From Cordia subcordata (taxonomy: Eukaryota > Streptophyta > Magnoliopsida > Boraginales > Cordiaceae), in contig JAPTOF010000006.1 of NCBI GenBank assembly GCA_028554755.1, positions 2,598,501 to 2,662,500 of the forward strand: a DNA stretch of 64,000 bases. Reading direction: 5' to 3'. The notes under the pieces were generated by a model that worked only from the letters and a program-made list of their open reading frames with translations, was not told the origin of the DNA and did not search any database. Positions 1 to 12,677 of the stretch are shown here, piece after piece (the first letter of the stretch is position 1; every line of letters begins with the position of its first letter). The position numbers were made by a program, and so were the translations under genes.

Positions 1-12
1 TCATTTGAAGAC

Positions 13-3000
13 CTTTATTATAACCCTGTCAGTAACAGCAAATGGGAATTGAACACCTCTTCCCCTTGGATGATCTGAGGAAGTTGAATCACCATAAGTT
101 CCTTTTTCCTGATTGAGAAAACAGGCAGATCTTAGACTTACACCCACCACATTTTAGTCAAAGGTCTAGCAAGCTAGAAATCTAACAAGTACAGTTGGAA
201 TAACTGCTAAACAATTTCCTTTTTCCAGATTAGAATGTCTTCACATGAAGAACAAACCTGATCATATCTCTCCCTCCTCCTTTTTGGTGCACGGCTAACA
301 TGTAACTCTTCTTCCCTATGGAATGCCTGTACAGCTGCTCGGAGGGCTGCAAAACATTGCCAAAAAAAAAAATAACATGATTTTTCTCCTAAGATCATTA
401 AATATCAATATATTATGCATGCTCAAAATTTTCAGCAATAAAAAACACACCCTGACCAAAGCTCTATCGTATAGCCTACGGCATCATGGAGCCCAATTCC
501 CTTACTTGACACAGGGAATCATAAAGTTCCAGAAGGATTGGTGATTACTTATACTAGAAAGAAATTGGACTATGTAAAGCTTCTGCAACCAAATTGCAAA
601 TACATAAAAGAGAACAAAGAAAGCCTTCATTCATTTTCCAAGTTAGTGAATTCTATAAAACAGAAAAGGATAAGAAGAGAAACAAAAGAATGCAACCCAA
701 ATGATATTATCCTTAATCTTAAACCGCAGAAAAACTATATTGTGCGGCAGAAAAGATGAGTGATTGGTCAAAAACACATTGAGTTGACAACATATAATTT
801 GAGTAATGGAGAGTGGATTGGTTGAAAACACATTGAGGAGATGACAACATATAATTTAAGTAACAGAAAGTGGATCAATCCTTTTACATAAACCACAGCA
901 CTGATAATTAAAGTATTTCACTTACAGAGATTTGGAGCTATGGAGTCTTCAGAGACGGCGTGTGAACACGTGGGGCAAGTTTTCTGAAATTGCATGACAT
1001 AAGATGGTTATTGGGATAGTGCTCTAAAACTAATGGAAAACTGGCCAACATTGCTGATGAAGCCACAAGCAGGAACAAAAGTTCAGCTTACAGATTCAGC
1101 AGCAATTTTCTTATAGGAAGTTATAGATGCCAATGCAGAAACGAATTATAAGGTAATAACAATATTTTTGCTGAGCGACATAACATGAAGACACTACTTT
1201 TGCCAAGCCCAACAGTGTTAAAGCAATCATATAATCATTTAAAATGTATGCAGTGGCTATTCCTCAGGCATAGCTACTAGAAGTACAGGACCCCATAATA
1301 CATGGTCTAACATAATACATTGAAGGAAAAGACAGAAACAATTAAATCAGGTTGTTTTACAATAAACTATCTCATTCTGATAATAAATCTAAAATAAATA
1401 ACAAGGCTTCTTTCTGCAGATTACTAATTTATCATGGAAAAAGCCAGAGTCGGCACATAATTCAGGGTAGACTACATTGGAAGATTATAAGTCCGTGCCT
1501 GCCTTCTTAGATGTAAATCTCAGCATGTTTTCGTAGCTGTAGAATTTCAGACCTCCTTCTTTCGCCATTTAATACAGCATGATAGCAGTTGCAAACCATT
1601 CCCCCAAGGTATAAGTACTCTTTAGGAACCAGAAGAGTATTAAACTCACCATTCTAAGTACATGTTGCATTCCACCACTACCAAAGGAATGGCCACAGGG
1701 CAAAATCATAGCATCATCCATAAGCGCTCCGCTGCACATAACAGAAATATAACATTCAAGTGCTCATGCCAAACACCAACATAGATACAATATTAAAGGA
1801 GCATCAAATAAAATTATTTAAAGCCCTACAACACTTTTGGATAAGAAAACATGAGCCAAAAGAAATGTAAAGATCCAGAAGCAAGCATCAGTGGTACTAT
1901 CTTCAAGAGTAATAAGCACAGTTCGTTAACGTTATCAATGACATATTGCAGCAGATTTTCAAAGCCATTAGAAGAAAAGTCACCATTACATTCTCTTTCT
2001 TGTTGTCAGAGATAAATGACAAGGTGAATTTTCTTAAAATAGATGAATTATACACTGCTCATAAGTAGTAACCTAAAGAAGCTCCGGTTAGCAGTTCTTT
2101 TCTATGTCAGATGCTATGCTCTTATTCACTAGCTATGAAGTCGATTAAGAGAGTATTACAACAATATCTGCAAAACAAATCTTGAAAATGCAACGCTGCA
2201 CAATTAAGAAACAAAATTCCTAAGCCCACAAGGCACATATATATCTTCATGACATCAGTAAAGTAAATCATTCATGGTTTAGAGACAATAAATTAGAGCA
2301 TCTAGATCCTCTTCAAAGTCAAGACTTCTAGTCTTGGAATTAGATACTTCGAGAGCATTTCTTAAAGTCAATTATTTTTGTTATAGACTACCTAAAAAGA
2401 TAAAGGCTAACCTTCTCTCCTGGAACAGAAACAATAAGAGCGAAATATTGAATAGATACAGTTTAAAGTGATCGAACAATGAGCTCCTTGACAAAGTTAA
2501 TGCATTTCCCATTCTGTCACTAACTCTAAATACCAAGACCCCTTCATCTTTTAGACTCTAACAATTACCAAGAAATCATGAATTATTACATCCATATCCT
2601 TTCTCACTGATCCTATTAGTAACAGTCATAAAGATATATCTACATGAAATCCCCATGGTAATCAACTAAGGAAAAACAAAAGCTATGCCGTTTTCCTGGC
2701 ATAAATAAATACAGGAAGGGCCATCAAAATTGTAATTCAATGTTGGTACTTAAAATGTGGGTAACGAGCTACGAGTTTGAAAGTGCTAACGTTAGGGGAT
2801 CAGAGAGGATTGCCCTTAAAGACTCCCCGGATTCGCTTGAATAAAAACCCTCCCTTCTTCCACTAAACCCGACTCCATTCTCAACCAACACATCCTTCCG
2901 CCCTCCACTTGACCCCTCTGCGCTTTGCAGAGGCTGCGCATTGTAGTACATTGCCCCCTCTATTGCCACTGCGTGCCTCATATCACTACTGCCCTCATTT

Positions 3001-3567
3001 CCACTCTGCTCCACTGCACTCCCTTCCTTCAGTCCTGCTTCAACAATGAAATTCACACAAAAAAACAGTTTTTTATTATAAAAAACGGTAAATTTCACTT
3101 AATCAATCCCAAAGGTAAAAAGAACTAATTCAAGATTAAATTTTTAATTACTTACCAATATTATCGCTATTGTTACTACTTTTTCTATTATTCTCATTGC
3201 TATTATTCTTATTATCTACAGTGACTAGGCCTTCATCTTCCACGTCATCCTCGTCAACGTCATCATCCTCCGATCCCTCTCCACGGCTGCTGGACGTCCA
3301 GTTGTGACCGCTATCCTGGTGGCCGGAGGGGTGGTTCTCGGCGAAGATTGCACGGCGGAACTCGGTGGGCTGGTGGTGGAAGTAGTTACTGATGTAGCCA
3401 GTAGTCGTAGCCTTCGGACCTCCCGGGACGCCGACGGTGACCGCGGAGCAGCGTTGCTGTGTTGGGCCGCCGCAGGTGAAGCCATCGGTAAATACGAGCG
3501 GCTGCTGTGGGCTCAGCCCGTTCTCAAGGCGTTGGGCTTGGACCAGGCCCATCTCTTCAGAGGCCAT
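13..3567 (-). CDS. PUB62: PUB62-like U-box domain protein (3' end outside window)
   Basis: Probable E3 ubiquitin ligase of the plant U-box family. Exons on the - strand: 3567-3156, 3034-2791, 1731-1650, 983-926, 346-258, 108-13; all junctions are GT-AG and the phases close, giving at least 327 residues before the gene leaves the window. Residues about 205-270 form the U-box: ESLRAILSDPLTGALMDD, then PCGHSFGSGGM, then KTCPTCSHAVSEDS, then LRAAVQAF. Unlike most U-boxes it keeps RING-like Cys/His (CGH and CPTC). A basic KRRRER stretch (about residue 287) follows, then GRGVQFPFAVTDRVIIK, which in the family opens a conserved C-terminal region. Residues 100-137 are acidic and Asn/Ser rich. The start is the first ATG of the open frame. 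The intron between exons 2 and 3 is over 1 kb. Family assignment is strong; the number 62 is recalled from Arabidopsis and was not checked. Substrates cannot be inferred. Confidence 0.85.
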
Positions 3568-3795
3568 CTGTGGAGTTTCTTTTCTTTTTTTTCCTTTTTC
3601 TTTTTTTTTTTGGCGAAAAATTCAAAAACCCTAGCGTTTGATGAAAGCTTAGAATTGTATGGGAAAAAGAAGACGGGTGAAACGGCGTCGTAAGTAAGTG
3701 TTGCTGACGTTAAAGTGACGTAACGTGCGAGGTGTAAAGATCAGATGTTTTTTACGTTTAGCAGAAGAGAGAGGAGGGGTAACTATCACACACAC

Positions 3796-4081
3796 ACTTC
3801 TGTTTTTTTTTTTTTAAAAGGGTTAACCAAAGGAGAACCCCTTTTCCACCTGACCAGAGGCCCCTTAACCAGGCGGGAGGTAAATCGAGGGATGTGCATG
3901 AGTGGCAGCCCGACCAGGGAGAGGACCAACGGGCGTGGAAATCCAGCAACAGCCCCCGCAATATTTCAGCGGAGTACTGCCGCCACACGGACTCGATCCC
4001 GCGTTGTCAGAGTGTCTCCACCCTAATCACCTGGCCACTTACCAACTCACCTATGCCCCTAGGGGCGACTTCTGTTTTTTT
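3796..4081 (-). mobile_element. tRNA-derived SINE with target-site duplication
   Basis: Read on the - strand, a body of about 258 bp (4067-3810) carries an RNA polymerase III box A, TAGGTGAGTTGG (complement of 4042-4053), and a box B, GGATCGAGTCC (complement of 3989-3999; one mismatch to GGTTCGANNCC), 42 bp apart. It ends in a poly-A run (poly-T at 3803-3815 on +). The 14 bp sequence ACTTCTGTTTTTTT flanks it directly at 3796-3809 and 4068-4081, which is the target-site duplication expected from LINE-assisted insertion. The body is far more GC-rich than its surroundings. It lies about 230 bp upstream of the PUB62 start codon in the same orientation. The SINE family is not identified. Confidence 0.8.
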
Positions 4082-5741
4082 GGTACTAGGAAAATCCAAG
4101 TTAAGGTATAGATGTAATTTTTGAGACAGCACGGAGCCAAAAGTCAACTGTCGTTCACTGTGGACTCCAGATGCTGATCAGGAATTTCCTTTCTGTTTCT
4201 ATTTTTGTTTTTCCGAACATATTGTTAGACACATATTAGAATCAACCTAATCCTTCAAAATAACTCGATGCCTGATCATGCATTTATCTGTTTCTATTTA
4301 CTACGACTTTTTGGATAGGTTTTGAACGGTATCAATTGTATATGAAGAAGGTGCACCACGTCGTCCAGGCGTGAGGCGCACCAAGCATGTGGTGAATCTT
4401 GCCCCCTAGTGAGAATGAGACGGGAAAAGAGGTTCGAAATGTGTACTTCGGGACTCTTGAGCCACCTCGCTACGGATGACATGTGATTGGCCGAGGAGGA
4501 GGGCCATCATTACAAGCAATGACATGACTTAACTTGGAAATGCAAGAAGAACGGTGTAACGGTAGTGACAGTACTCTAGTTAATCGAACATGCGGGTGCC
4601 CTATGAAGAAGATAGTTGTCTAGGCCAAACTTAATTTGATACAAGAGCGATGGAAGTGGTGACCATCATGTCACCAACTTTCCTCGTGAGTTATAAAGTA
4701 ATGCTATCCATGCAATTGAAAAAGTAAGCGGTCATTATCACGTCACTTTTGCAAATTCACCTATGTAGATCCTTACTAACTTGAGCATTATAATCCACGT
4801 TGGGGGATAAAGTCTTGCCGCAATATTCTTTTCTTGTAGGAACCCAGCGATCGAAACAGTTCTAGCAATGATTAAGCTATATCAATCTTTTTTTCAATTT
4901 CTAAGAAATATGGATTGGAAAAATTTTACTATTGAAATTTAAATAACTATAAAATGGCCTCTGCATTTTTCAAAATATTTTTTTGGCTATACTTCTTAGG
5001 GGTATAAAAGTGAATGGAAAAGATTTAGTAATTAAGTACATACATAATTTTTGTCAAAATTATTAAAAAGAAGTAACACAAATTGGAGACTTCTATAAAA
5101 GAAAGAGAGTTCTTACTGGTGTTGAGATTAGGATACGCCAACTCGTGAGGAATGATAATTTTTATTTATCAATAAGTATATGGTAGTTTGTATGTAAAAA
5201 AAAAAAAATTGTCATTTCTCTTCCTTTGCTATACCAATTATACTAAAGATATAATATGAGATGATAAATAAGTATTAAAAAGAATTGATATCTAATTTTT
5301 TTGGATAAAAAACTGAGAAAAAGGAATTTATTTTCCCATCTTGAGGAGGAAAAAAATAGTAAAATGTATCTAACACGCCATGTGCCCACTCAATCTCGTT
5401 GTACTAAAGATATTCAAGCTTATCAAATCAAAGATTGCGTTAATAATGTGGCAAGATCTTACAACTTCAAAATAGCAAAAAAGGTAAAAACAGAAAAAAA
5501 ATCATCATTTGTTTTCTGAAGAGTAATCATCATTGAAATCTTTGAGAAAAGTAAAAGCACGTTATCCATCAAACAGTCAAAGCAGTTGAAACCGTCCATT
5601 AGTTCTACCTTGTCATGGCCCATGGCTGCAGCTTGCTCCTCACCCATGGCATTGCATTGCAAGTGTATGATAAATCATTCTTTAGATTTCTCACTTTCCT
5701 TCGCATTTGGTAAGTCTGGAGTTCTCTTCTCCTTCTCATCG
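4082..5741. other. intergenic, unclassified, partly GC-richer remnant
   Basis: No gene is supported. Positions about 4290-4860 are less AT-rich than the rest and contain no open frame of note; they may be a decayed transposable element, but I found no terminal repeats or coding motifs. From about 4880 onward the sequence is AT-rich with homopolymer runs. Confidence 0.4.
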
Positions 5742-5866
5742 TAATGTTGTTGGAAACGAGAATACACGCATACACATAAAGCAGTAGAAACAAGCCATCT
5801 TCTTGTTAATGTTACTGGAAACGAGAATACGCACATACACATAACGCGGTAGAAACAGGCTAGAAC
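5742..5866. repeat. two-copy tandem repeat, about 65 bp unit
   Basis: Copies at 5742-5806 and 5807-5866 share GGAAACGAGAATAC, the block CATACACATAA and a GTAGAAACA block, with scattered substitutions. No coding function is apparent. Confidence 0.75.
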
Positions 5867-7620
5867 GTAAGAAGTCTGTGTTTGTATGATCATGTCCAGA
5901 GGTTTGAAATACTTGCTTCTTTGCAGGCTTTGTTATTTTGTGCTTGTTGGAGAAAATTAAGATGGGCCTGTTTGCAACCGGAGAAAGAAGTGACAATATT
6001 GATAGATGTTGGAAATTTCTGTAAATTCCAAGTCCAAACCATGCAAAACGGTAGACAAAAAAACATAATACTATTAATGTAGTTCGGCCCCAATGAAAAA
6101 TTAGACAACCTTTAGAGTTTTCACCTCATCTATAAGCTTAAATTTGTAGAAAATGTATTAGTTTATTAATTTATTACATTAACATGCCCCTTTACGTGGA
6201 GTGTGATTTATTTAGAGCTTACAAGTGAACAGTTTTAATATTTTTACATGGATAGCGATAAGGATCAAACCTATGTTATTAGGCTTCTAGGTTCTGATGC
6301 CATCGTAGAATTACCATCTCATCCCAAAGTTCAAACTTATAAAGAAGATATTGATTTATTAATTTATTGCATTAACACCAACATCCACCAAATATTTTCT
6401 TTACTACTCAGAATCTTACAGAATGGTGCAGTAATCCTTTCAGCTTCACAATTGGTCAAGCCCCCGAGTTAAGACTCGGTCCACGAGTAAAACTAATGTT
6501 GTAACTAACAGCGAAAAGTGTTTGGCCAAAAATAACCAAAATGCTTTCAAGTACATAAAAAGACTTTTTAACCCTAAAATATAACTAAATATAATTATTC
6601 ATATACATTATCTCTTTCCTCATTATAGCATTGATATTAGTACTACAACACTCTCTCCTCATTTCTATTTCTTATTATTCCAACTCTTTCTTTCTTCCCA
6701 TTTCTCTCTTTTCTCATTATAACTCTTTCTCTCTCCTCATTTATCTCTATTAAACTACACTACTCTGTCTTTCTATTCCTTAGGTGTCTCCCTCCTTTTT
6801 TAGCCAAAATGTAATTGCATAAGTAAAAAAGAAAGTGATAATATTAATTAGCCAGCATTTATTTATTTTTAAATATTTGCCTTTTATTCTTCAAAAATTT
6901 GATTTCATAAAATTCAAATAAATTTCCCTCTAAAAAATTGCTTGTCAAATAGAAATAAATTCACTCAATCATCTATGACATATCATGATGCTTTGATGTT
7001 ATAATAATATTATTATTGTAATTAAGTTTATAAATTAATGTAATTATAGCAAATTATTTATTGTGTAATTATTATAATATTATTTATTACAAGAAAATTT
7101 TTTATGTGATATTTTTTTAAAGGGTTGTTTGGTAGGAAAACATGCAAAAGTGTTGCATGACAACAATTTTCCACCCATGTAAGGGGCAATACAAAGTTTT
7201 TCTTTTTAATCATAAAAAACTAAGTCTGTGACACATTAGTGACGTAGAGAACAATAAATTGCTAAAAGTATTTTTTTTTTGGTAAAGAAATATAATAAAA
7301 AAAGAAAAATATATTAGGATAAGATAGGGAAAAAAAGAGCATAAGCTACATGACCAAAAAGAAAAAGTAAGAAACAAAGAGAAAGAAAATATAGAGCATG
7401 AAAGGAAAAATAAGATAAGACCTTAAGGATATGATAAAAAAAAATTAATAAAAACATAAAAACTAAAATACTTAGTTTGAAATGTTAAGTTGTTAATGGT
7501 TGACAAAAACAAATTTAAATGCTAAAAATTAAATTGAGAGACCATCTAACGAACAATAAAAGTAAAAGAAGTGAATTTCGACTAGGTCAAAACACTAAAA
7601 GGTAAATAAAAATATTGTTT
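5867..7620. other. intergenic, AT-rich, no gene seen
   Basis: Short spurious open frames only. A pyrimidine-rich stretch lies at about 6610-6800, with repeated TTTCTCTC and ATTTCT blocks. GGGTTGTTTGGTAGGAAAA at about 7122 resembles the outer end of a MITE, but I could not find its partner. Confidence 0.4.
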
Positions 7621-7621
7621 T

Positions 7622-7950
7622 AAGCTATATTTGATCCAACTACAAGATTTTAGCTGTTAAAATTGTAAAGTTTTTAACAGTAGAGATTTGATTAAAAGTA
7701 TTATTGAATAAACGTCATTGATTGTTTGACCATCTATTTTAGGAATTGAACTTTGAATTATTTTAATGTAAAAATATGAAATGGTATTTTTTTTGAAAAA
7801 AAAGCAGAAAAATAATTTCTAGCATGATGTAAAAACAATTGTTCAAACTAAATTTTTTTTTAAGATTGCTAAAAAAAACTAAAACACAACAAAATCTAAT
7901 TTGAAACTTTAAGATTGTTAGCATTTGAAAAAACTAATTCGAACACTAAG
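7622..7950. mobile_element. MITE-like repeat, family A copy 1
   Basis: The core around 7690-7800 (TATTGAATAAACGTCATTG, then TTTTAGGAATTGAAC, then a poly-T/A stretch followed by TGATGTAAAAACAATT) recurs at about 15480-15640 and, more degenerate, at about 39870-40020. The repeated presence and lack of coding capacity indicate a non-autonomous element. Ends are approximate. Confidence 0.5.
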
Positions 7951-7951
7951 A

Positions 7952-8410
7952 GTGTGTTCGGTAATAGCATTTTATATAGCATTTAGCACTATTTTGATAT
8001 TTATCTCTGTTCGATAAAATAGCTTTTTAGACTAGCTTTTAGTGTTTTCGATGGCATATCTCAAATGTTATAGGTTTTAACATTTCAAAATAAGTAAATA
8101 TCATTTTAACTTTTTTTCTCCATTCTATCCTAAGTTATTAGTGATAAGGACAAAACTTATCAAATGGGATTAAATTTTATCTGCTACTGGAAACCGAATG
8201 CGGATAAAAGTTTATCTATTAATTTTTATTTATCTCCAGCTTTTTAATAACGCAAAAGAAACAAAAGCAATAAACAAGAACAACTATATTATTAACACCC
8301 TTATATCAAATTTAGCTTGCCACATCAAATTTTGTCTGACTTTAATTATTTTAGCTACAATATAATCAAATTAATTATAAAGTTTTGTGAGTGACCAGAT
8401 CAAAATTATC

Positions 8411-8456
<46 letters not shown>

Positions 8457-8753
8457 AATAGTAATTTAGTATCACTATTAGTATTAAAATTATAAATATA
8501 TTATCATATTTCAATTATAATAATAGTAAAAATTATAATTATATAATAACAATAATGACATTAATGAGCTAATTCCGATGTCCTTTTATGTCATTTTGTA
8601 ATTTATCCGCTAGTTAAACAGTTAGTTTTACCAAACATATTTTTTTAAATACTTAGCCAAATAGCTATCAACTAACAGCTAAAATACAATAGCTATCAAC
8701 TACATAAACAGTTATCAACTATTTAAACAGCTAATTTTGTCAAACAGGCCCTA
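7952..8753 (-). mobile_element. MITE-like element, family B copy 1
   Basis: Begins AGTGTGTTCGGTAATAG and ends TTTGTCAAACAGGCCCT; these ends are imperfect inverted repeats. The interior has repeated AGCTATCAACTA-type blocks and a (TAT)n centre. The same organisation is found in opposite orientation at 41182-41911, including matching interior phrases (AATGACATAAAAGGACAT on the complement here, AAATGACATAGAAGGACAT there). There is no open frame. Strand is given relative to the 41 kb copy. The TIR style resembles hAT-type MITEs; the superfamily is an inference. Confidence 0.65.
8411..8454. repeat. (TAT)n microsatellite
   Basis: About 14 perfect trinucleotide units, lying inside the family B MITE-like element. 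Confidence 0.95.
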
Positions 8754-10045
8754 AAAGATAACGTGAAACGCAATTTTTCCAGTCAATTGAACTAAAAGAA
8801 GCAGTATTTTGACTAGATCAAAATATTAAAAGTGTCAAAAGCTATTTTTAGATGCTACTGTTCAAGACTTAAGTGAATTAATTTCATTAATGCTTTAAAA
8901 TAAGTTATTATCATCGTCGTCGTCGTCATCACTGCCGTAAATATATATAACTAGATACGGACATGGGCGCAACCAAGAGCATAAGACTTGCCAGGCATAT
9001 TTATGTATTAATTTTTTATATAAGTTTTTAAAAAATAATTATAAAAATATAAAAAATTAACATTATTTTTTAGATCATAAGTATTTAAAATTTGACATGA
9101 TTTATTAATTTTCCAAAATCGATTGTCAAAAGTTTCTCATTTTCTTTTGTTTAACTTCACCAGTTTCTAATTTTCTCTTTCTCTCAAATTATGATAATAT
9201 TATTTGTTTAGAAATATTTAATAATTAACCATATAAATTATACATGTAGTTAAACTAATGATTTCTTTTGAATATTACAAAAAAGAATTTTTCTTGTTAT
9301 AAATCACAAAAGATGGAACCTTAAATGTTTTTATTATTTGGAGTAAAACCATATTATTAATCAAAGGCGTCACAATTTCTTTTACTTGCCCTATCAAATT
9401 TTCATTTTTTTGGAAATGTCTCGAATCATAATAAAATAAAGTTCAAATAAATAAACATATATATAACTAAATCGATGATCCTTTTTTAATTCTACATAAA
9501 TGAGTCTTCCTTAATTATATATCATAATTACTAAAATTTTAATATGGTTCACTAATTGGGCCAACAATATGATAATAATCTAACCGTTCACTTTTTTTCT
9601 TTTTACTTACCCCTATAAAATATTTGGTTAGAAATAAATTTTTAATAACTAACCACATACCCATGGCTAAATTTAAATCGTTAGTATCTTTTTTAATTTT
9701 ATAAAAGTGTATATTCTTTGCTTATAGATCATAAACACTGAATTTAACATGATTTACTAATTGACCAAAATTATGTCAATAGTCTAACACTTTACATTTT
9801 TTATTTTACTTGTCCTTGTCAATTATGGCTAAAGTTAGAAATAGAGCAGAGATGAGTATTTTTATCTCTAAATATATAAAATTGACAAGAAGTTACATTA
9901 TATATATATATATATATATATGGAACATGCATGACCAAAAATTATAAAAAAAAACATCTTCTAATTCTAAATACACTAGTGATAATTATTGACAATATTA
10001 ATTTTTATTTAATAGTAATAAATATCCAAAGTGTAATCCTAATAA
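8754..10045. other. intergenic, AT-rich, no gene seen
   Basis: Very AT-rich with a (TA)n tract at 9899-9921 and no convincing open frame. Several loosely similar stretches around 9180-9830 (alternating ATATAACTAA, TTAATTTTATA and GATCATAA phrases) suggest an old, diverged local duplication, but I could not delimit units. Confidence 0.4.
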
Positions 10046-10061
10046 TCTATACTGTATATAT
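10046..10061 (+). other. possible Helitron-like 5' terminus
   Basis: A|TCTATACTGTATATATAAAG just before the tandem array resembles the 5' end of the Helitron-like element at 34596-34931, which starts A|TCTATACTATATAATAAAG. No matching 3' hairpin plus CTRR end was found after the array, so this is a weak hint about its origin. Confidence 0.25.
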
Positions 10062-12677
10062 AAAGTTATACTCAAGAGAACTTAGGAGCTCTTTGAATGC
10101 CACATAAGCTCATCTTTAGATGCCACATAAGCTTCTTTTTGGATGCCACCACTTTGAATGCCACATAAGTTTCTCTTTAAATATCACATAAGCTTCTCTT
10201 TAAATACCACATAAGTTTATAAAGAGAGAGTATTATTGTAATTTTTATCAATATTTAATATAAAAAAAAGATTATTACGTAATTTAAATTTTATATTAAA
10301 GATGATATAATAGTTGAAATATTATATAAAGAATTGAATCTAAGTAGGGGATGACATATAAGCCAAGCAATAATGAAAATATCCTTTTTTTGAATAATTC
10401 GATTTTGTACGGGTTTTAGATATAAATACATTTATATCTATATATCTATTTATACTATCTATATAAAGTTTTACCTCAAGTAAAGTTAAGCGACTTTGAA
10501 CGCCACATAAACTCCTCCCATACATAAGTTCCTATTCGGATGCCATATATAATCTTTCTTATATGCCACATAAACTCTTCTTAAAGTACCACATAAGCTC
10601 ACAAAGAGAATACTCTTCATGTGTGATTTACAAAATGCAATTGTCATCAATATTCTATTTTTTTTTAAATAGACTATTACATCATTTAAGTTACATATTA
10701 AACATGATAAAATAGTTAATTAATATAATCAAATGAAAAGAAATAGAACAAAAAAAAAAGAAGAAATCTATATAATATCTATATCTATATATGTACTCTT
10801 GCAAGTGTGATTTGCAAAATACAAAATGCATAAGTCATCAATATTCAATTTTTTTTAAAAAAATTATTACATCATTTAAGTTACATATTAAACATGATAA
10901 AATAGTTGATTAATATAGTCAAACAAAAAGAAAGAGAACAAAAAAAAAGAAGAAGAAGAAATCTGTATAATATCTATATCTATATATCTATATATAATAA
11001 TAGTTATAAAGTTATATCTCATATTTTTTAATTTCATAGGCTTATCACATTCATGTTTTAAGCGGTGCCACATGTCACGTTTTTATGATTTATTTTTGTT
11101 AATTTATTTATGAAATAATTACCACTTAATACAAAAAATAAAAAAAATTGCTACAATTTCCACTATTTTCTTCTTTCTTTTTTCCCTAATTAATTGTCAT
11201 TGTTTTGAAATATCTAAATCAATTTCAATTATTTTAAAAAATGTTCAATTTAATTTCTATTATTAAATTTTTAATAATATATCACTTAAATAATGTAGCA
11301 CAATTATCTTCTCTATCTTCTTTAACTTTAACTATTTATTAAATAAAATATGTGAAGATTCTCAAGTCATCATAAGAAAATAAAGTTACACTCAAGATAA
11401 CTTAGGAGCTTTTTGAATGCCACATAAGCTCTACTTTGAATGCCACATAAGTTTTGCTTTAAATATCACACAAGCTTCTCTTTAAATACCACATAAGTTT
11501 ATAAAAGAGAGAGTACTCTTGTAATTGTTATCAATATTTAAATAAAAAAAAGATTATTACATAATTTAAATTTTATATTAAAGATGATATAATAGTTGAA
11601 ATATTATATAAAGAATTGAATCTAAGTAGGGGACGACATATAAGCCAAGCAATAATGAAAAATATCCTTTTTTTTTAATCATTTGATTTTGTATGGGTTT
11701 TAGATTATTATAAATACATTTATATCTATATATCTATTTATACTATCTATATAAAGTTTTACCTTAAGTAAAGTTAAACGACTTTAAACACCACATAAGC
11801 TCCTCCTATACATAAGTTCTTATTTGGATGCCACATATGATCTTCCTTAGATGCCACATAAACTCTTCTTAAAGTACCACATAAGCTCACAAAGAGAGTA
11901 CTCTTGCAAGTGTGATTTACAAAATGCAATTGTCATCAATATTCCATTTTTTTTAAAAAAAGACTATTACATCATTTAAGTTACATATTAAACATGATAA
12001 AATAGTTGATTAATATAATTAAATGAAAAGAAAGAGAACAAAAAAAAAAAAAGAAGAAACCTATATTATATCTATATCTATATATGTACTCTTGCAAGTG
12101 TGATTTCCAAAATGCAAAATGTAAAATGCAAAATGCAAAATGCAAAAGTCATCAATATTCAAATTTTTTTTAAAAAAATATTACATCATTTAAGTTACAG
12201 ATTAAACATGATAAAATAGTTGATTAATATAGTCAAACAAAAAGAAAGTAAACAAAAAAAAAAAGAAATCTATATAATATCTATATATAATAATAGTTAT
12301 AAAGTTATCTCATATTTTTTTTAATGTCATAGGCTTATCACATTCATGTTTTAAGCGGTGCCACATGTCATGTTTTTATGATTCTTTTTTGTTAATTTAT
12401 TTATGAAATAATTACCACTTAATACAAAATATTAAAAAAAATTTGCTACAATTTCCACTATTTTCTTCTTTCTTTTTTCCCAAATTAGTTGTCATTGTTT
12501 TAAAATATCTAAATCAATTTCAATTATTTTAAAAAAAGTTCAATTTAATTTCCATTGTTAAATTTTTAATAATATATCACTTAAATAATGTAGCACAATT
12601 ATCTTCTCTATCTTCTTTAATTTTAAATATTTATTAAATAAAATATGCGAATATTCTCAAGTCATCATAAGAAAATA
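10062..12677. repeat. tandem duplication of a 1.3 kb non-coding unit
   Basis: Two direct copies, 10062-11381 and 11382-12677, match along their whole length with substitutions and small indels. Each starts AAAGTTA(T/C)ACTCAAGA and ends CTCAAGTCATCATAAGAAAAT. Each begins with an array of GCCACATAAG motifs spaced about 20-35 bp, then a second block of the same motif, then internal sub-repeats built on CTCTTGCAAGTGTGATTT and CATCATTTAAGTTACA, and a TATCTATATCTATATA tract. There is no coding capacity. It is probably a duplicated transposable element or satellite precursor. Confidence 0.85.

Noticed and set aside
3225..3693. Open frames overlapping PUB62 exon 1 in other frames (86 and 129 codons)
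   Set aside because: They are shadows of a GC-rich exon; only the 3567-3156 frame continues into the U-box exons in phase.
3989..4053. A functional tRNA gene at the box A/box B pair
   Set aside because: No cloverleaf or acceptor stem could be formed; the poly-A tail and flanking duplication show a SINE.
4290..4860. Retrotransposon coding fragment
   Set aside because: Composition hints at a remnant, but no reverse transcriptase, gag or integrase motif is readable in any frame.
10062..12677. CRISPR-like array suggested by regularly spaced CACATAAG motifs
   Set aside because: Plant nuclear DNA; the motif is only about 10 bp, spacing varies, and the whole unit is tandemly duplicated.
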